A stretch of 45,348 nt of DNA from Clostridia bacterium (GCA_017631855.1 JAGBSP010000031.1:1-45348), one strand, 5' to 3'; numbered from the stretch's first letter, positions 6,755-15,698 are shown. Numbers and translations are program-made. Notes: a model not told the origin generated them from the sequence alone.

Positions 6755-7843
6755 TTAGATCGCCAGATCTTCGATCAAAGCGTAGAGCTCTGCAATCTCA
6801 GCGCGGCGCTTGTCGCAGATCTCTTCCATCAGCTTGATCTCGTCAGCCGAGAAGCCGTCAAGATCGCCGTCCTTGAGCTTTCCTTTATACATACGGTCGG
6901 TCATCTGCGAGAAGACGATCTCCATGCTGGTGATCTTGCTGTCTTCCTCAATGACAACGAGGTTTGACTTGCCCTCAAGAATGAGGTCGAGTGCCTTCAC
7001 GCCCATTTGCGATGCGGTAAAGCGGTCGCGGAGCGTGGGAGAACCGCCACGGACGATGTGCGCAAGTCTTGCAAACTTGGTTTCAATGCCCGTTTCTGCC
7101 TCGATCTTCTTCTGAAGAACCTCACCGTAGGGGATCTTCTTGCCGTTCTCGTCGGTCACGAATACGCCTTCGCTGACAACAACGAGCATACCTCTCTTTG
7201 CCTTCTTCTTTGCTGCCTTGATGCGCGCAATGGTCTTTGCTTCGTCAAAGGGAACTTCGGGGATAGCAACTGCCATCGCACCTGCGGCAATACCTGCGCG
7301 CAGAGCGATCTGTCCGCAGTCGCGACCCATTACTTCAACGACGTTGCAACGAGCGTGCGATTCGCAAGTGTCGCGAAGCTTGTCGAGGATTTCTACGACG
7401 GTGTTCATTGCCGTATCAAAGCCAACCGTGTAATCGGTGGCGGTAATATCGTTGTCAATCGTGCCCGTAACGCCGATGGTGGGAATTCCGTGAACAGCGA
7501 GGTCGGTTGCACCGCGGAAGGTTCCGTCGCCGCCGATGGCGATGATTGCTTCAATTCCGTTCTTTTTGCAGGTTTCGATTGCCTTAGCCATACCTTCGGG
7601 CGTCTTGAATTCCAGACAGCGGTCGGAGTAGAGCATCGTACCGCCGCCTGTGATGATGTTGGAAACGGCACTGGGCGTCAGGTCGATGAGCTTGTTGTTG
7701 ATCAGACCGTTGTATCCACCGATGATACCGACAGTCTGGATTCCCTGCTTATCCGCTTTTCTTGCAATTGCGCGGACAACTGCGTTCATACCGGGCGCAT
7801 CGCCGCCCGAGGTGAGAACGCCGATTTTTTTGAAGTTTTGCAT
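6755..7843 (-). CDS. pfkA: ATP-dependent 6-phosphofructokinase
   Basis: This enzyme phosphorylates fructose 6-phosphate to fructose 1,6-bisphosphate with ATP. The 362-residue product has LTSGGDAPGMNAVVR at the nucleotide site, GGDGT (104-108), whose Gly is diagnostic for ATP rather than PPi, TGTIDND (126-132) with the catalytic Asp, and EVMGRDCG. The C-terminus runs about 40 residues longer than the classic 320-residue enzymes and is helical and charged. ATG 7843 follows AGAGAGGG. A second, PPi-type enzyme is at 21091-22344. Confidence 0.95.
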   Translation of the reverse strand: MQNFKKIGVLTSGGDAPGMNAVVRAIARKADKQGIQTVGIIGGYNGLINNKLIDLTPSAVSNIITGGGTMLYSDRCLEFKTPEGMAKAIETCKKNGIEAIIAIGGDGTFRGATDLAVHGIPTIGVTGTIDNDITATDYTVGFDTAMNTVVEILDKLRDTCESHARCNVVEVMGRDCGQIALRAGIAAGAMAVAIPEVPFDEAKTIARIKAAKKKAKRGMLVVVSEGVFVTDENGKKIPYGEVLQKKIEAETGIETKFARLAHIVRGGSPTLRDRFTASQMGVKALDLILEGKSNLVVIEEDSKITSMEIVFSQMTDRMYKGKLKDGDLDGFSADEIKLMEEICDKRRAEIAELYALIEDLAI

Positions 7844-7905
7844 GCGTTGAGACCCTCTCTTTATAATGAATATTTATTTTCTACAAATGATTGCAATATA
7901 TTCTT

Positions 7906-7934
7906 ATTTTAATACAATTTTCGTGAAAAATCAA
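7906..7934 (-). promoter_or_regulatory. Promoter of pfkA
   Basis: On the minus strand, TTGATT (7929-7934) and TAAAAT (7906-7911) are spaced by 17 nt in an AT-rich intergenic region shared with the divergent rbfA promoter. Confidence 0.7.
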
Positions 7935-8002
7935 GCGATTTTTTCGTTTTTTTAAAAATTCACAAAAAGTTTATTTTTCTGCAAAAGCAGAGCGTCGGAT
8001 AC

Positions 8003-8031
8003 TTGATTTTTTTTGAAAAATATGGTATACT
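8003..8031 (+). promoter_or_regulatory. Promoter of rbfA-nrnA
   Basis: TTGATT (8003-8008) and TATACT (8026-8031) are spaced by 17 nt, 36 nt upstream of the rbfA start. Confidence 0.8.
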
Positions 8032-8067
8032 ATACAAAGAAATAATTTCAAAAAAGGAATGGTTGCT

Positions 8068-8448
8068 ATGGCAAATTATCGAAGAGGACGAATTAACGAC
8101 GAAATGCAGAAGGAGCTGGCAATGGTGCTCCGTGAGGTCAAGGATCCGCGCATTTCCGAGGCGTTTATCAGTATTACTGCGGTTGACGTGACCCCTGATT
8201 TAAAATATGCAAAGGTGTACTATTCTGCGATGATGGGGGATAAAAAAGAGATCGCTAAGGGTCTTAGATCCTCGGCGGGGTATCTTCGCCGTCAGCTAGC
8301 GCAGAGAATGAATCTGCGTATGACCCCTGAACTTAGCTTCTACGAGGACCATTCGATCGAGCACGGCGCGCATATTTCGAAGCTGCTGAACAGTATTGAG
8401 TTTGCGCCCGAAGAAGAGGGAACAGAGGGAGAGGACGAGCAGGTATGA
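8068..8448 (+). CDS. rbfA: Ribosome-binding factor A
   Basis: RbfA is a KH-fold factor needed for late 30S maturation and cold adaptation. The 126-residue protein has the family N-terminus YRRGRINDEMQKELA, VKDPRI, VTPDLKYAKVYYS and a final TPELSFYEDHSIEHG block. The acidic C-terminal tail is usual. ATG 8068 is chosen because AAAAAGGA (8051-8058) is 9 nt upstream; ATG 8059 directly abuts that site. In many Firmicutes rbfA follows infB, but here it heads its own operon. Confidence 0.93.
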   Translation: MANYRRGRINDEMQKELAMVLREVKDPRISEAFISITAVDVTPDLKYAKVYYSAMMGDKKEIAKGLRSSAGYLRRQLAQRMNLRMTPELSFYEDHSIEHGAHISKLLNSIEFAPEEEGTEGEDEQV

Positions 8449-9446
8449 CATATTTTCGTACGCTGACGGTGCGCGAGCTTTGTGAAAAGCTTTGCGAGAG
8501 AAAGGCGACGCTCATCGTCTATCACGCACGGCCCGATGCCGACGCGATTGGCTCGGCGTTTGCTTTGCGGGAGCTCTTGGAAGCAATGGACATTCCGACG
8601 ATCTGTGCATGTGTGGACGAAATTCCCGATCGGCTCGGTTTTCTGTGCGACGGTGTGCAGGGAAGCGTACTTGCCGATGAGGAGATGGAGTTCGGTCACG
8701 AGCGGGTAATCAGCGTTGATTCGGCGTCCCCCTCTCAGCTTGGTGCGCTGTTTGAGCGTTTGCACCGAAATATTGATCTGATGATCGACCATCACGGCAC
8801 CGGTACGGTATATGCCGACCATTATATTGATCCTACGGCTTCGGCTACGGGTGAGATTGTGTTTGAAATCGCAAAAGAGCTTTTGGCAATGGGACGTATC
8901 GAAGCGATCGCACCTCGCTTCTATCGCTTTATTTACGCGGCGATCGCATCGGATACGGGCGGATTTCGTTTTGCCAATGCGACGCCGAAAACGCTTCGGA
9001 TTGCGGCAGAGCTTCTCGAGACAGGCGTCGATCATACCGATCTTTGTCGCAGACTCTTTGAGTCGAAATCGCTTCCGCAGATTAAGGCTGAGGGAGAGGC
9101 GGCAAGCCGTATGCGCCTTTACGAAAAGGGCAGAATTGCGGCGGTGACCTTCCCATATTCGTCGAAATTTGCGCTCGGACTTCGCGACGAGCATCTCGAA
9201 ACCGTCATCGACATTCCTCGTTCGGTATCTGGTGTGGAGATCGCGTTTGCGGTTCGTCAACCCGAGGAGAAGGGTGTGTTCCGCGTATCGATGCGGTCGG
9301 CAAGTGATTTCGACGTTTCCGCCGTGTGCGCGCGCTTTGGCGGTGGTGGACACCGTCGCGCGGCAGGCTGTACGGTCGAGGCGCAAAACGTCTATGATGC
9401 AGAAGAAAAAATTCTTTCGGTTATTCGCGAAATGATGTCGGAATAA
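8445..9446 (+). CDS. nrnA: DHH-family oligoribonuclease / pAp phosphatase (NrnA type)
   Basis: NrnA degrades short RNA oligomers and dephosphorylates 3'-phosphoadenosine 5'-phosphate. The 333-residue product shows the DHH phosphoesterase metal motifs HARPDADAIGS (His27, Asp31, Asp33), VDSAS (Asp92) and DHH (115-117), then a DHHA1 domain with GGGGHRRAAGC for substrate binding. Its ATG overlaps the rbfA stop (ATGA), implying translational coupling. The rbfA-nrnA pair is widespread in Firmicutes. The C-terminal GGGH motif fits NrnA rather than RecJ, and the length fits too. Confidence 0.9.
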   Translation: MTYFRTLTVRELCEKLCERKATLIVYHARPDADAIGSAFALRELLEAMDIPTICACVDEIPDRLGFLCDGVQGSVLADEEMEFGHERVISVDSASPSQLGALFERLHRNIDLMIDHHGTGTVYADHYIDPTASATGEIVFEIAKELLAMGRIEAIAPRFYRFIYAAIASDTGGFRFANATPKTLRIAAELLETGVDHTDLCRRLFESKSLPQIKAEGEAASRMRLYEKGRIAAVTFPYSSKFALGLRDEHLETVIDIPRSVSGVEIAFAVRQPEEKGVFRVSMRSASDFDVSAVCARFGGGGHRRAAGCTVEAQNVYDAEEKILSVIREMMSE

Positions 9447-9450
9447 AACA

Positions 9451-9484
9451 AAAACGGATCTGTGATTACAGATCCGTTTTTGTT
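9451..9484 (+). terminator. Terminator after nrnA
   Basis: A 12-bp perfect stem (9451-9462/9469-9480) has a 6-nt loop and ends in a T tract. Confidence 0.9.
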
Positions 9485-9518
9485 TGGGAAGAGTCAGAAG
9501 AATTCAACCAATGATTGA

Positions 9519-9547
9519 TTGATTTTCGTTTTTTTACATGATATAAT
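9519..9547 (+). promoter_or_regulatory. Promoter-like sequence facing into the 3' end of the cyclophilin gene
   Basis: TTGATT (9519-9524) and TATAAT (9542-9547) are spaced by 17 nt. Downstream, a GAGAAAGGCGGTG-like ribosome site and ATG (9595) open only a 19-codon frame that runs antisense into the next gene. Either an antisense RNA or a relic promoter is possible. Confidence 0.5.
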
Positions 9548-9599
9548 GCAATTGTGGCTACGAATTTTTCTGGATTCTGTGGAGAAAGGCGGTGATGCG

Positions 9600-10211
9600 T
9601 CAGGCTTCGTTCTTCGTAACGAATTTCATCGATTTGATAACGACGTCGGTATAAGGCTTGTCGTTGGCAAGACTCTTTTTGACCGAAGCGATCTCGTCAA
9701 CGACCTCAATACCGTAGATGACCTCGCCGAATGCGGCGTACTCACCGTCAAGATGGGGGGAGTCTGCGTCGCAAATAAAGAACTGCGAGGATGCCGAGTC
9801 GGGATGATTGCTTCTTGCCATCGAAATTACACCGCGCTTGTGCGAAAGATTGTTTTCAAAGCCGTTGGAGGCAAATTCTCCCTTGATGGTTTTGTCCGAG
9901 CCACCCGTTCCGTTGCCGTCGGGGTCGCCACCCTGAATCATAAAGCCTTTGATGACGCGGTGGAAGATCAGACCGTTATAAAAACCATCATCAACAAGAG
10001 TTTGAAAATTTTCTACCGTTTCGGGAGCTACGTCGGGATAAAGTTCTACGACGATATAACCCAAGTCTTCAATTTCCATCACGACGTAATTTGTAATCTC
10101 TTCGCTGTAGCTGACCACCTCAAGGAGCGCTTTTTCCTCTTTCGAGGTGCAGGAAACAAGACTCAGCGAGAGCAGGATGAGAGCGAGGATAAGACAAAGA
10201 AATTTTTTCAT
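9600..10211 (-). CDS. Cyclophilin-type peptidyl-prolyl isomerase lipoprotein
   Basis: The 203-residue protein has a lipoprotein signal with lipobox LVSC (Cys21), so it should sit on the outer face of the membrane. The cyclophilin core follows: VVELYPDVAPETVENF, FYNGLIFHRVIKGFMIQGG with the catalytic-pocket FHR, GVISMAR, SSQFFI and YAAFGEVI. It catalyses proline cis-trans isomerisation during folding of exported proteins, a role inferred from location. Cyclophilins usually have FxMAR and QFF, both matched. A strong promoter precedes it. Confidence 0.92.
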   Translation of the reverse strand: MKKFLCLILALILLSLSLVSCTSKEEKALLEVVSYSEEITNYVVMEIEDLGYIVVELYPDVAPETVENFQTLVDDGFYNGLIFHRVIKGFMIQGGDPDGNGTGGSDKTIKGEFASNGFENNLSHKRGVISMARSNHPDSASSQFFICDADSPHLDGEYAAFGEVIYGIEVVDEIASVKKSLANDKPYTDVVIKSMKFVTKNEA

Positions 10212-10256
10212 TATTCATTCTCCGTTCTGTATGTTTGTTTTTCATTATCGCCTATT

Positions 10257-10285
10257 ATTGTAACAAAAACTCCCTCGTTTGTCAA
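10257..10285 (-). promoter_or_regulatory. Promoter of the cyclophilin lipoprotein gene
   Basis: On the minus strand, TTGACA (10280-10285) and TACAAT (10257-10262) are spaced by 17 nt. Confidence 0.85.
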
Positions 10286-10358
10286 GTTTTTTTGCTAAAT
10301 ACGAAATAAAGAGCACACGGCAAAACATACTATACCATAGATGATAGAGGGGGTGCGT

Positions 10359-11462
10359 ATGGAACAACAAAAACAAAGTATGGAATGGAGAGAGCGGGCG
10401 GCAAAGATCTTTTGCTTTGCGATGCTTCTTTTGGGGATTTATTTGGTGCTACGCTATGCCAAAACACTCCTGATCGTTATTGCGATCGTTTGGGGCGTTT
10501 CTGCTGTGATCGATGGTTTGGCGCGAAGGACAGCGCGCGTGACGCATCTTCCGCGAAAACTGCTTGCCGTGCTCTATTTGATCCTTTTGATCGTCCTTCT
10601 TGGTGCGATCCTGTTTTTGGCTTTACACCGACTATGGCGGGAGCTGGAGGAGCTTGTGCTTTGGATGGAAGAAAACCGAGACGTGATCGGAGAGAAGGTC
10701 AGCGCAGTGATGGCGTCGACCGAGGAGCTGATCGCGCGAATTCCCATTCTTGGGGATGCCAAAACGAGTGACGCGCTTTCGGAGTTTGGCGTGAGGCTCG
10801 ATACGATGATCTCGGAGTTCATTCATCAAGCCTTTCTGCGCCTTGGCTCGTCGCTGACAATCTCGTTTGGCGGACTTGTTCGCGGTACACCGAAGGCACT
10901 TGTGACGGTGATCGTTACGGTGCTTGCCTGTTTTTATCTGAGTATGGATTACGAGGGACTTCGGGATCGGTTGATCTCGCTCTTTCCTACCCATACCGCG
11001 CATCGGCTTGACGGTATTCGCCAAAAAGCGGGCGTGGCGGTTCGCAGATTTTTGAGGGCATATCTTCTACTGATGCTCTTGACCTTCTCGGAGGTTTTCG
11101 TAGGTCTTATGATCCTAGGAAAAAGCTATGCGTTCCTGCTTGCATTGCTCGTTGCGTTTGTAGATATTTTGCCGGTGCTTGGCGCTGGAACGGTGCTTGT
11201 TCCGTGGGCGGTCGTGTCGATCCTCTTGAAAAATTATTATTTCGGATTCGGACTTCTCGTTCTGTTTGGCGTGGTCACCATCGTTCGGCAAATTGCCGAG
11301 CCGCACCTTGTCGGTGGAAGCCTTGGTATTCATCCGCTCGTGTCGCTTCTCTTTTTGTTTGCGGGCCTTGAGCTTTTCGGATTCTTCGGGATGATTTTAG
11401 GACCCGCCACAGCACTGATTCTTAAGGAGATACTTCTACCTGACAAAAGCGATTGTTCTTGA
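10359..11462 (+). CDS. AI-2E / YtvI-type multispan membrane protein
   Basis: The 367-residue protein has the family topology: two N-terminal helices, a soluble loop rich in charged helices (about residues 90-160), then five or six hydrophobic segments ending LELFGFFGMILGPATALI. The family signature is the late block with VDILPVLGAGTVLVPWA, VVTIVRQIAEPHLVGGSLGIHPL and GPATA. Relatives include the autoinducer-2 exporter TqsA and the Bacillus sporulation protein YtvI; the Clostridia context favours the latter, but the substrate is unknown. ATG 10359 is chosen because GAGGGGG (10347-10353) precedes it; ATG 10341 lies before that site. Confidence 0.82.
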   Translation: MEQQKQSMEWRERAAKIFCFAMLLLGIYLVLRYAKTLLIVIAIVWGVSAVIDGLARRTARVTHLPRKLLAVLYLILLIVLLGAILFLALHRLWRELEELVLWMEENRDVIGEKVSAVMASTEELIARIPILGDAKTSDALSEFGVRLDTMISEFIHQAFLRLGSSLTISFGGLVRGTPKALVTVIVTVLACFYLSMDYEGLRDRLISLFPTHTAHRLDGIRQKAGVAVRRFLRAYLLLMLLTFSEVFVGLMILGKSYAFLLALLVAFVDILPVLGAGTVLVPWAVVSILLKNYYFGFGLLVLFGVVTIVRQIAEPHLVGGSLGIHPLVSLLFLFAGLELFGFFGMILGPATALILKEILLPDKSDCS

Positions 11463-11487
11463 CAGATTCGTCTTTTTATATTATAAT
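11459..11487 (+). promoter_or_regulatory. Promoter of the U32-uppP-rnmV operon
   Basis: TTGACA (11459-11464, overlapping the preceding stop codon) and TATAAT (11482-11487) are spaced by 17 nt, a perfect match to the consensus. Confidence 0.92.
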
Positions 11488-11525
11488 TAATATGATTATA
11501 TTATAAAAGAACGGAGAAGATCAAA

Positions 11526-12812
11526 ATGTCGATCGACCGAACGAACAATAAAAGAAAGCTTCCCGAGCTCCTTTCGCCTGCGGGGAATTTTGAAAAGATG
11601 CGCGCGGCGCTCCTCTATGGGGCGGACGCCGTGTATCTTGCAGGTCTGCACTTCGGAATGCGTTCCGCAGCGGATAATTTCAGCGACGAGGAGCTTGCAG
11701 ATGCCGTAGCATATGCCCACGCACGCGGCAAGAAAATTTATCTGACACTCAATACGATGCCGCACGGCTACGAATATCCCGCACTGCGGGAGTTCCTTTT
11801 GCGCATTGCGCCGATGGGGATTGACGCCGTGATCGTTGCCGACCTCGGCGTGCTTGCCACGGTGCGCGAGCTTCTGCCCGAAATGGAGATCCATATTTCG
11901 ACGCAGGCGAGCATTGTCAGTCCCGAAGCGGCGTGTGCCTACGCGGCACTCGGCGCAAAGCGACTGGTGCTTGCGCGTGAGCTGATGCTGGACGAGATCC
12001 GCGCCATTCGCGACCGACTCTCGCCCGAGATCGAGCTTGAGGCGTTCATTCACGGCTCCATGTGCGTAGCGTATAGCGGACGCTGTATGCTTTCCTACAA
12101 TCTGACGGGACGCGATGCCAACCGCGGCGCGTGCGCTCAGCCTTGCCGTTGGACCTATTCGGTCACCGAGGAAAAGCGTCCTGAAATTCCGTTTCCGATC
12201 GAGCAGAATGAGCTTGGTACCTTCACGATGTCCTCGAAGGATATGTGTACGATCGAAATTTTGCCCAAACTGATCGAGGCGGGCATCGATTCCTTTAAGA
12301 TCGAGGGACGAATGAAGAGCGCGTATTATACGGCGGTGGTCACCAATGCCTACCGTATGGCGCTTGACGCGTATGCGGAAGATCCCGATGGGTACGAATT
12401 CAAGTCTGAGTGGCTTCGCGAGCTTGAGAGTGTATCGCACAGAGAATACGCGACAGGCTTTTATCAGGATTCTCCGATGGAAAATGCTCAACTGACCGAA
12501 ATGGGCGGATACATTCGTGAAAAGGCATATTTCGCTACGGCACTTACCGCCGACGATCTTCCCCTGCCCAACAGCTTGCAACAGATCAATGAAAACGGAC
12601 GGCTCTATCCTTTTATTCAACGAAATAAGGTTTCCGTGGGGGATTCCGCCGAGATGATTTCTCCGAGAAAGATCGGCAGAGCCTTTTCGGTATCGGAGCT
12701 TTACGACGAATCGGGCGCGCCGATCGAATCGGCACCGCATCCGTCGATGAAATTTTTTGCCAGAGTACCCTTTGAGGTCGCGGCGGGTGATATTATGAGA
12801 TCGGGGGAATAA
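11526..12812 (+). CDS. U32-family protein (tRNA 5-hydroxyuridine synthesis type)
   Basis: The 428-residue protein starts with LPELLSPAGNFEKMRAALLY, typical of U32 TIM-barrel proteins. It carries the PROSITE-style signature EAFIHGSMCVAYSGRCMLS and a later CAQPCR, together giving the four-cysteine set. Members such as TrhP (YegQ) and YrrO make 5-hydroxyuridine at tRNA wobble position 34 using prephenate; RlhA acts on 23S rRNA. The SSKDMCTIEILPKLIEAGI and FKIEGRMKS blocks resemble the TrhP/YrrO group, so tRNA modification is the better guess than a protease. ATG 11526 follows AACGGAGAAG. Confidence 0.85.
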   Translation: MSIDRTNNKRKLPELLSPAGNFEKMRAALLYGADAVYLAGLHFGMRSAADNFSDEELADAVAYAHARGKKIYLTLNTMPHGYEYPALREFLLRIAPMGIDAVIVADLGVLATVRELLPEMEIHISTQASIVSPEAACAYAALGAKRLVLARELMLDEIRAIRDRLSPEIELEAFIHGSMCVAYSGRCMLSYNLTGRDANRGACAQPCRWTYSVTEEKRPEIPFPIEQNELGTFTMSSKDMCTIEILPKLIEAGIDSFKIEGRMKSAYYTAVVTNAYRMALDAYAEDPDGYEFKSEWLRELESVSHREYATGFYQDSPMENAQLTEMGGYIREKAYFATALTADDLPLPNSLQQINENGRLYPFIQRNKVSVGDSAEMISPRKIGRAFSVSELYDESGAPIESAPHPSMKFFARVPFEVAAGDIMRSGE

Positions 12813-12818
12813 CGAGAA

Positions 12819-13652
12819 ATGTTTCTGATTGAACTTTTAAAAACCGTCCTGCTCGGTATCGTGGAAGGAATTACCGAATGGCTTCCCATCAGCTCGACGG
12901 GACATATGATCCTGCTCAACGAATTTATCTCGCTTGACGTCAGCGAAGCGTTCTGGGAGATGTTTGAGGTTGTGATTCAGCTGGGCGCGATTCTTGCAGT
13001 TGTAGTGCTTTTCTTTGGCAAGCTCAATCCCTTCTCACCAAAGAAAACTGCTGTCGAAAAGCAGGGCACGTGGCGGCTTTGGGGACTTGTGATCCTTGCG
13101 GTCATTCCCTCGGCGGTGATCGGACTTTTGCTCGACGATTGGCTCAATGAGCATCTTTACCGCTACGAGGTCGTGGCAATTACGCTGATCGTGTACGGTG
13201 TTGCCTTTATCGTCATTGAGAAGCTTCGCAAAGATCGTACGTATCGCGTGGAGCGAGTGGAGGATCTCACTTGGAAGGACGCGCTTCTCGTGGGCGGATT
13301 TCAGGTGCTCTCCATTGTGCCAGGTACCTCGCGCTCGGGCTCGACCATCCTTGGCGGAATGCTCTTCGGACTCTCGAGAACCGCGGCGGCGGAGTTTTCC
13401 TTCTACTTAGCCATTCCGACGATGGCGGGCGCAAGCCTTTTGAAAATGGCAAAATTCTTTCTGGACGGAAACAGCCTTGGCGGCGAAGAGATCACCATTC
13501 TTCTCGTCGGACTTCTCACGGCGTTTTTCGTGTCGCTTGCCGTCATTCGCTATCTGATGGACTACGTCCGCCGACATTCTTTTTCGGCGTTCGGTGTGTA
13601 TCGCATCGTGCTCGGCGTGCTCGTGATCGGTTATTTTTTGCTTGTTCGTTGA
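12819..13652 (+). CDS. uppP: Undecaprenyl-diphosphatase (BacA/UppP)
   Basis: UppP removes a phosphate from undecaprenyl pyrophosphate at the membrane to recycle the lipid carrier for cell-wall synthesis, and gives bacitracin tolerance when overproduced. The 277-residue multispan protein has both conserved loops, [17 protein letters not shown] with the catalytic Glu region (about residues 13-29) and PGTSRSGST (about 168-176). The spacing from the U32 gene is 6 nt and rnmV follows 8 nt later, so the three are probably one operon. Confidence 0.96.
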   Translation: MFLIELLKTVLLGIVEGITEWLPISSTGHMILLNEFISLDVSEAFWEMFEVVIQLGAILAVVVLFFGKLNPFSPKKTAVEKQGTWRLWGLVILAVIPSAVIGLLLDDWLNEHLYRYEVVAITLIVYGVAFIVIEKLRKDRTYRVERVEDLTWKDALLVGGFQVLSIVPGTSRSGSTILGGMLFGLSRTAAAEFSFYLAIPTMAGASLLKMAKFFLDGNSLGGEEITILLVGLLTAFFVSLAVIRYLMDYVRRHSFSAFGVYRIVLGVLVIGYFLLVR

Positions 13653-13660
13653 GGTAAAAA

Positions 13661-14266
13661 ATGAGCGAAGACATCAGAAAACTATCCATTCCGTACCCCA
13701 TCATCGTCGAGGGAAAATACGACCGACTCCGCCTGCTTTCGGTGTGTGATGCGACAATTTTGACCACCGACGGCTTCGGGATCTTTAAAAAACAGGAAAA
13801 GCTGACGCTTTTGCGAAAGCTCTCCGAAAAAACACCGCTGATCGTTCTGACCGACAGTGACGGCGCGGGGAAGGTCATTCGTTCGCACTTAACCTCGGGT
13901 GTGCCCGCAGACCGCCTGATTCAGCTTTATATTCCGCAGATTGCGGGCAAGGAGAAGAGAAAGGCGCAAGCGTCTGCCGAGGGAACACTTGGTGTTGAGG
14001 GGATGGAAAGAGAACTCTTGTACCGTCTGCTTTCTCCCTATGAGAACGATGGTGCGATCCGTCGTGCAGAGGAAAATCCGCTCTCAAAGACCGATCTTTA
14101 CACGGACGGACTTTGCGGCGGAGAGGAAAGTGCGGCGGCGCGTGATCTCCTTTGCGAAAAGGTAGGATTGCCACACGGAATGAGCGCGAATGCCTTGCTT
14201 GCGGCGTTGCGTCTGCTCGTGAGCTACGAGGAATATTGCCGACTTGTCGGACGCTCGGAGTCGTAA
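13661..14266 (+). CDS. rnmV: Ribonuclease M5-like Toprim protein
   Basis: RNase M5 makes the final cuts that mature 5S rRNA. The 201-residue protein has an N-terminal Toprim domain with the catalytic Glu in IIVEGKYD (about 19) and the metal-binding TDSDGAG (about 66-72). The C-terminal DUF4093-type domain has KAQASAEGTLGVEGME, usual for RnmV. In Bacillus rnmV precedes ksgA; no ksgA follows here. No strong ribosome site is seen beyond GAGGT, consistent with coupling to uppP. Confidence 0.88.
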   Translation: MSEDIRKLSIPYPIIVEGKYDRLRLLSVCDATILTTDGFGIFKKQEKLTLLRKLSEKTPLIVLTDSDGAGKVIRSHLTSGVPADRLIQLYIPQIAGKEKRKAQASAEGTLGVEGMERELLYRLLSPYENDGAIRRAEENPLSKTDLYTDGLCGGEESAAARDLLCEKVGLPHGMSANALLAALRLLVSYEEYCRLVGRSES

Positions 14267-14305
14267 ACAAATGAGAAGCGAGATATGAACATTTTCAAAA
14301 ATCTG

Positions 14306-14334
14306 TTGCATATTTCGCGAGATTGTGCTACAAT
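14306..14334 (+). promoter_or_regulatory. Promoter of the leucine-rich-repeat lipoprotein gene
   Basis: TTGCAT (14306-14311) and TACAAT (14329-14334) are spaced by 17 nt, 44 nt upstream of the start. Confidence 0.78.
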
Positions 14335-14378
14335 GAAGTCATCAAATCACAGAATAACCACAGAAAAGAGGAAAAACC

Positions 14379-15464
14379 ATGAAAACGAAAATGAAATGGA
14401 CGCGCATTCTTGCGCTTGGATTGATCGTAGTGATGCTCTGCCTGACGCTTGCCTCCTGCGGAGGAAACAAGGTTGCAGACGCATCGGGTACGGCGGGAAC
14501 GCTTGGCTGGAACTACGTGTCGGATACAAAGACGCTGACCATCACGGGTGTTGGCGCAATGCCCGAAGTAGAGAGCTCCGAGGATGTGGCGTGGACGTCG
14601 GTGCGTGAGGGCGTGCAGAAGATCGTTGTCAGTGAGGGAATTACCGCGGTGAGCGATTACGCGTTCTACGGAATGAACTCGATGACCGAGGTCGAGCTTC
14701 CTGCGTCGCTCAAAGCCATTGGAGATTTTTCGTTTGCATATAGCCAGAAGCTCGTGACGGTGGAAATTCCGTCGGGTGTCGAGTCGATCGGTGAGAGCGC
14801 CTTTGAGGGCTGCGGATCGCTTGGCTCGGTCTTTGTTCCGAGCAGTGTCAAAACGCTTGGCGAGCGCGCGTTTGCCTTCTGTCATTCGATGACGAGTGCC
14901 GTAATCGCGGGCGAGCCCGAAGAGATCGGTGCGTGGACCTTCAAAAATTGTACCTCGCTCGAAAATCTTGTGATCAGTGACAAGCTGACCGAGGACCGTG
15001 TCGATGCGACCGCGTTTGAGGACGCGGCAGAGGATTTTGCGTCTGCCGAGAAAAACTCTAACCCCAACGGCGAGAGCACAATTACGATTCACTATGTCAC
15101 CGACGGTGAAACGGTGACCGAAACTCACGATATGGAGTACGGAGAGAGCTACTACTATCCCACTCCCGCAAAGGATGGATATACGGCTGACGCAACCGAG
15201 GTCAGCGGAACGGCAAACGGAGCAGACCGCACGGTGACCGTTACCTACACGAAGGATGCCGAAGCAGAAGAAGAGGAAGCTCCCGTAGAGGAGGAAGAGG
15301 AAGAGAAGAACATGACGACGATCGTGATCGGTATCGTGATCTTCGCCGTCGTGCTGATCGGTATCGGCGTTGGCGCATTCTTCTTGCTTCGTTCCGATAA
15401 AAAAGGCAAAAACGGATCGACGGTACGCAAAAATACTGCGCCGAAGAACGGAAAAAAGAAATAA
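14379..15464 (+). CDS. BspA-like leucine-rich-repeat lipoprotein with C-terminal membrane anchor
   Basis: The 361-residue protein has lipobox LASC (Cys27). LRR_5/BspA-type repeats follow, for example ISDYAFYGMNSMTEVELPASLKAIG-like units of about 23 residues (about 85-215). A MucBP-like strand region comes next (TITIHYVTDGETVTE, PTPAKDGYTADATEV). An acidic Glu-rich linker, a transmembrane helix (about 305-330) and a basic KKGK tail complete it. Such proteins are surface-exposed in gut Clostridia and may bind host or glycan ligands. Being tethered at both the N-terminal lipid and a C-terminal helix is unusual. Ligand and role are unknown. Confidence 0.75.
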   Translation: MKTKMKWTRILALGLIVVMLCLTLASCGGNKVADASGTAGTLGWNYVSDTKTLTITGVGAMPEVESSEDVAWTSVREGVQKIVVSEGITAVSDYAFYGMNSMTEVELPASLKAIGDFSFAYSQKLVTVEIPSGVESIGESAFEGCGSLGSVFVPSSVKTLGERAFAFCHSMTSAVIAGEPEEIGAWTFKNCTSLENLVISDKLTEDRVDATAFEDAAEDFASAEKNSNPNGESTITIHYVTDGETVTETHDMEYGESYYYPTPAKDGYTADATEVSGTANGADRTVTVTYTKDAEAEEEEAPVEEEEEEKNMTTIVIGIVIFAVVLIGIGVGAFFLLRSDKKGKNGSTVRKNTAPKNGKKK

Positions 15465-15485
15465 TCGAAAGGGACACTCCAAGCA

Positions 15486-15698
15486 ATGAAAAACGGATGT
15501 CATATTGAGGTCAAGCTTTCGGAGGATCTGCTTCGCAAGCTTCTGTATATTTCGGAAGCCGAGCGTCGGACACCGTCGGCACAGTTTAATTTTATGCTTC
15601 GTAACAATATTGCGTATTTTGAAAAGACCAAGGGAAGAATTCCCGAGGCAGAGATTCGGAAAATTGATATTTCCGAATATCAGATTGAGGAGAAATAA
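15486..15698 (+). CDS. Small ribbon-helix-helix-like protein
   Basis: A 70-residue protein with one early strand (IEVKLSEDLL) followed by two helices (LRKLLYISEAERRTPSAQFNFMLRNNIAYF) resembles Arc/CopG DNA-binding proteins in length and layout. No exact family is recognised. The gene is 21 nt after the LRR lipoprotein and its end carries the GAGGAG ribosome site of the next gene, so it belongs to this operon. It could regulate the neighbouring lipoproteins, but this is inference. Confidence 0.55.
   Translation: MKNGCHIEVKLSEDLLRKLLYISEAERRTPSAQFNFMLRNNIAYFEKTKGRIPEAEIRKIDISEYQIEEK

Noticed and set aside
15241-15486. Minus-strand ORFs opposite the leucine-rich-repeat gene
   Set aside because: They mirror the acidic Glu/Asp-rich linker and tail as Arg/Ser-rich shadows, with no start signals.
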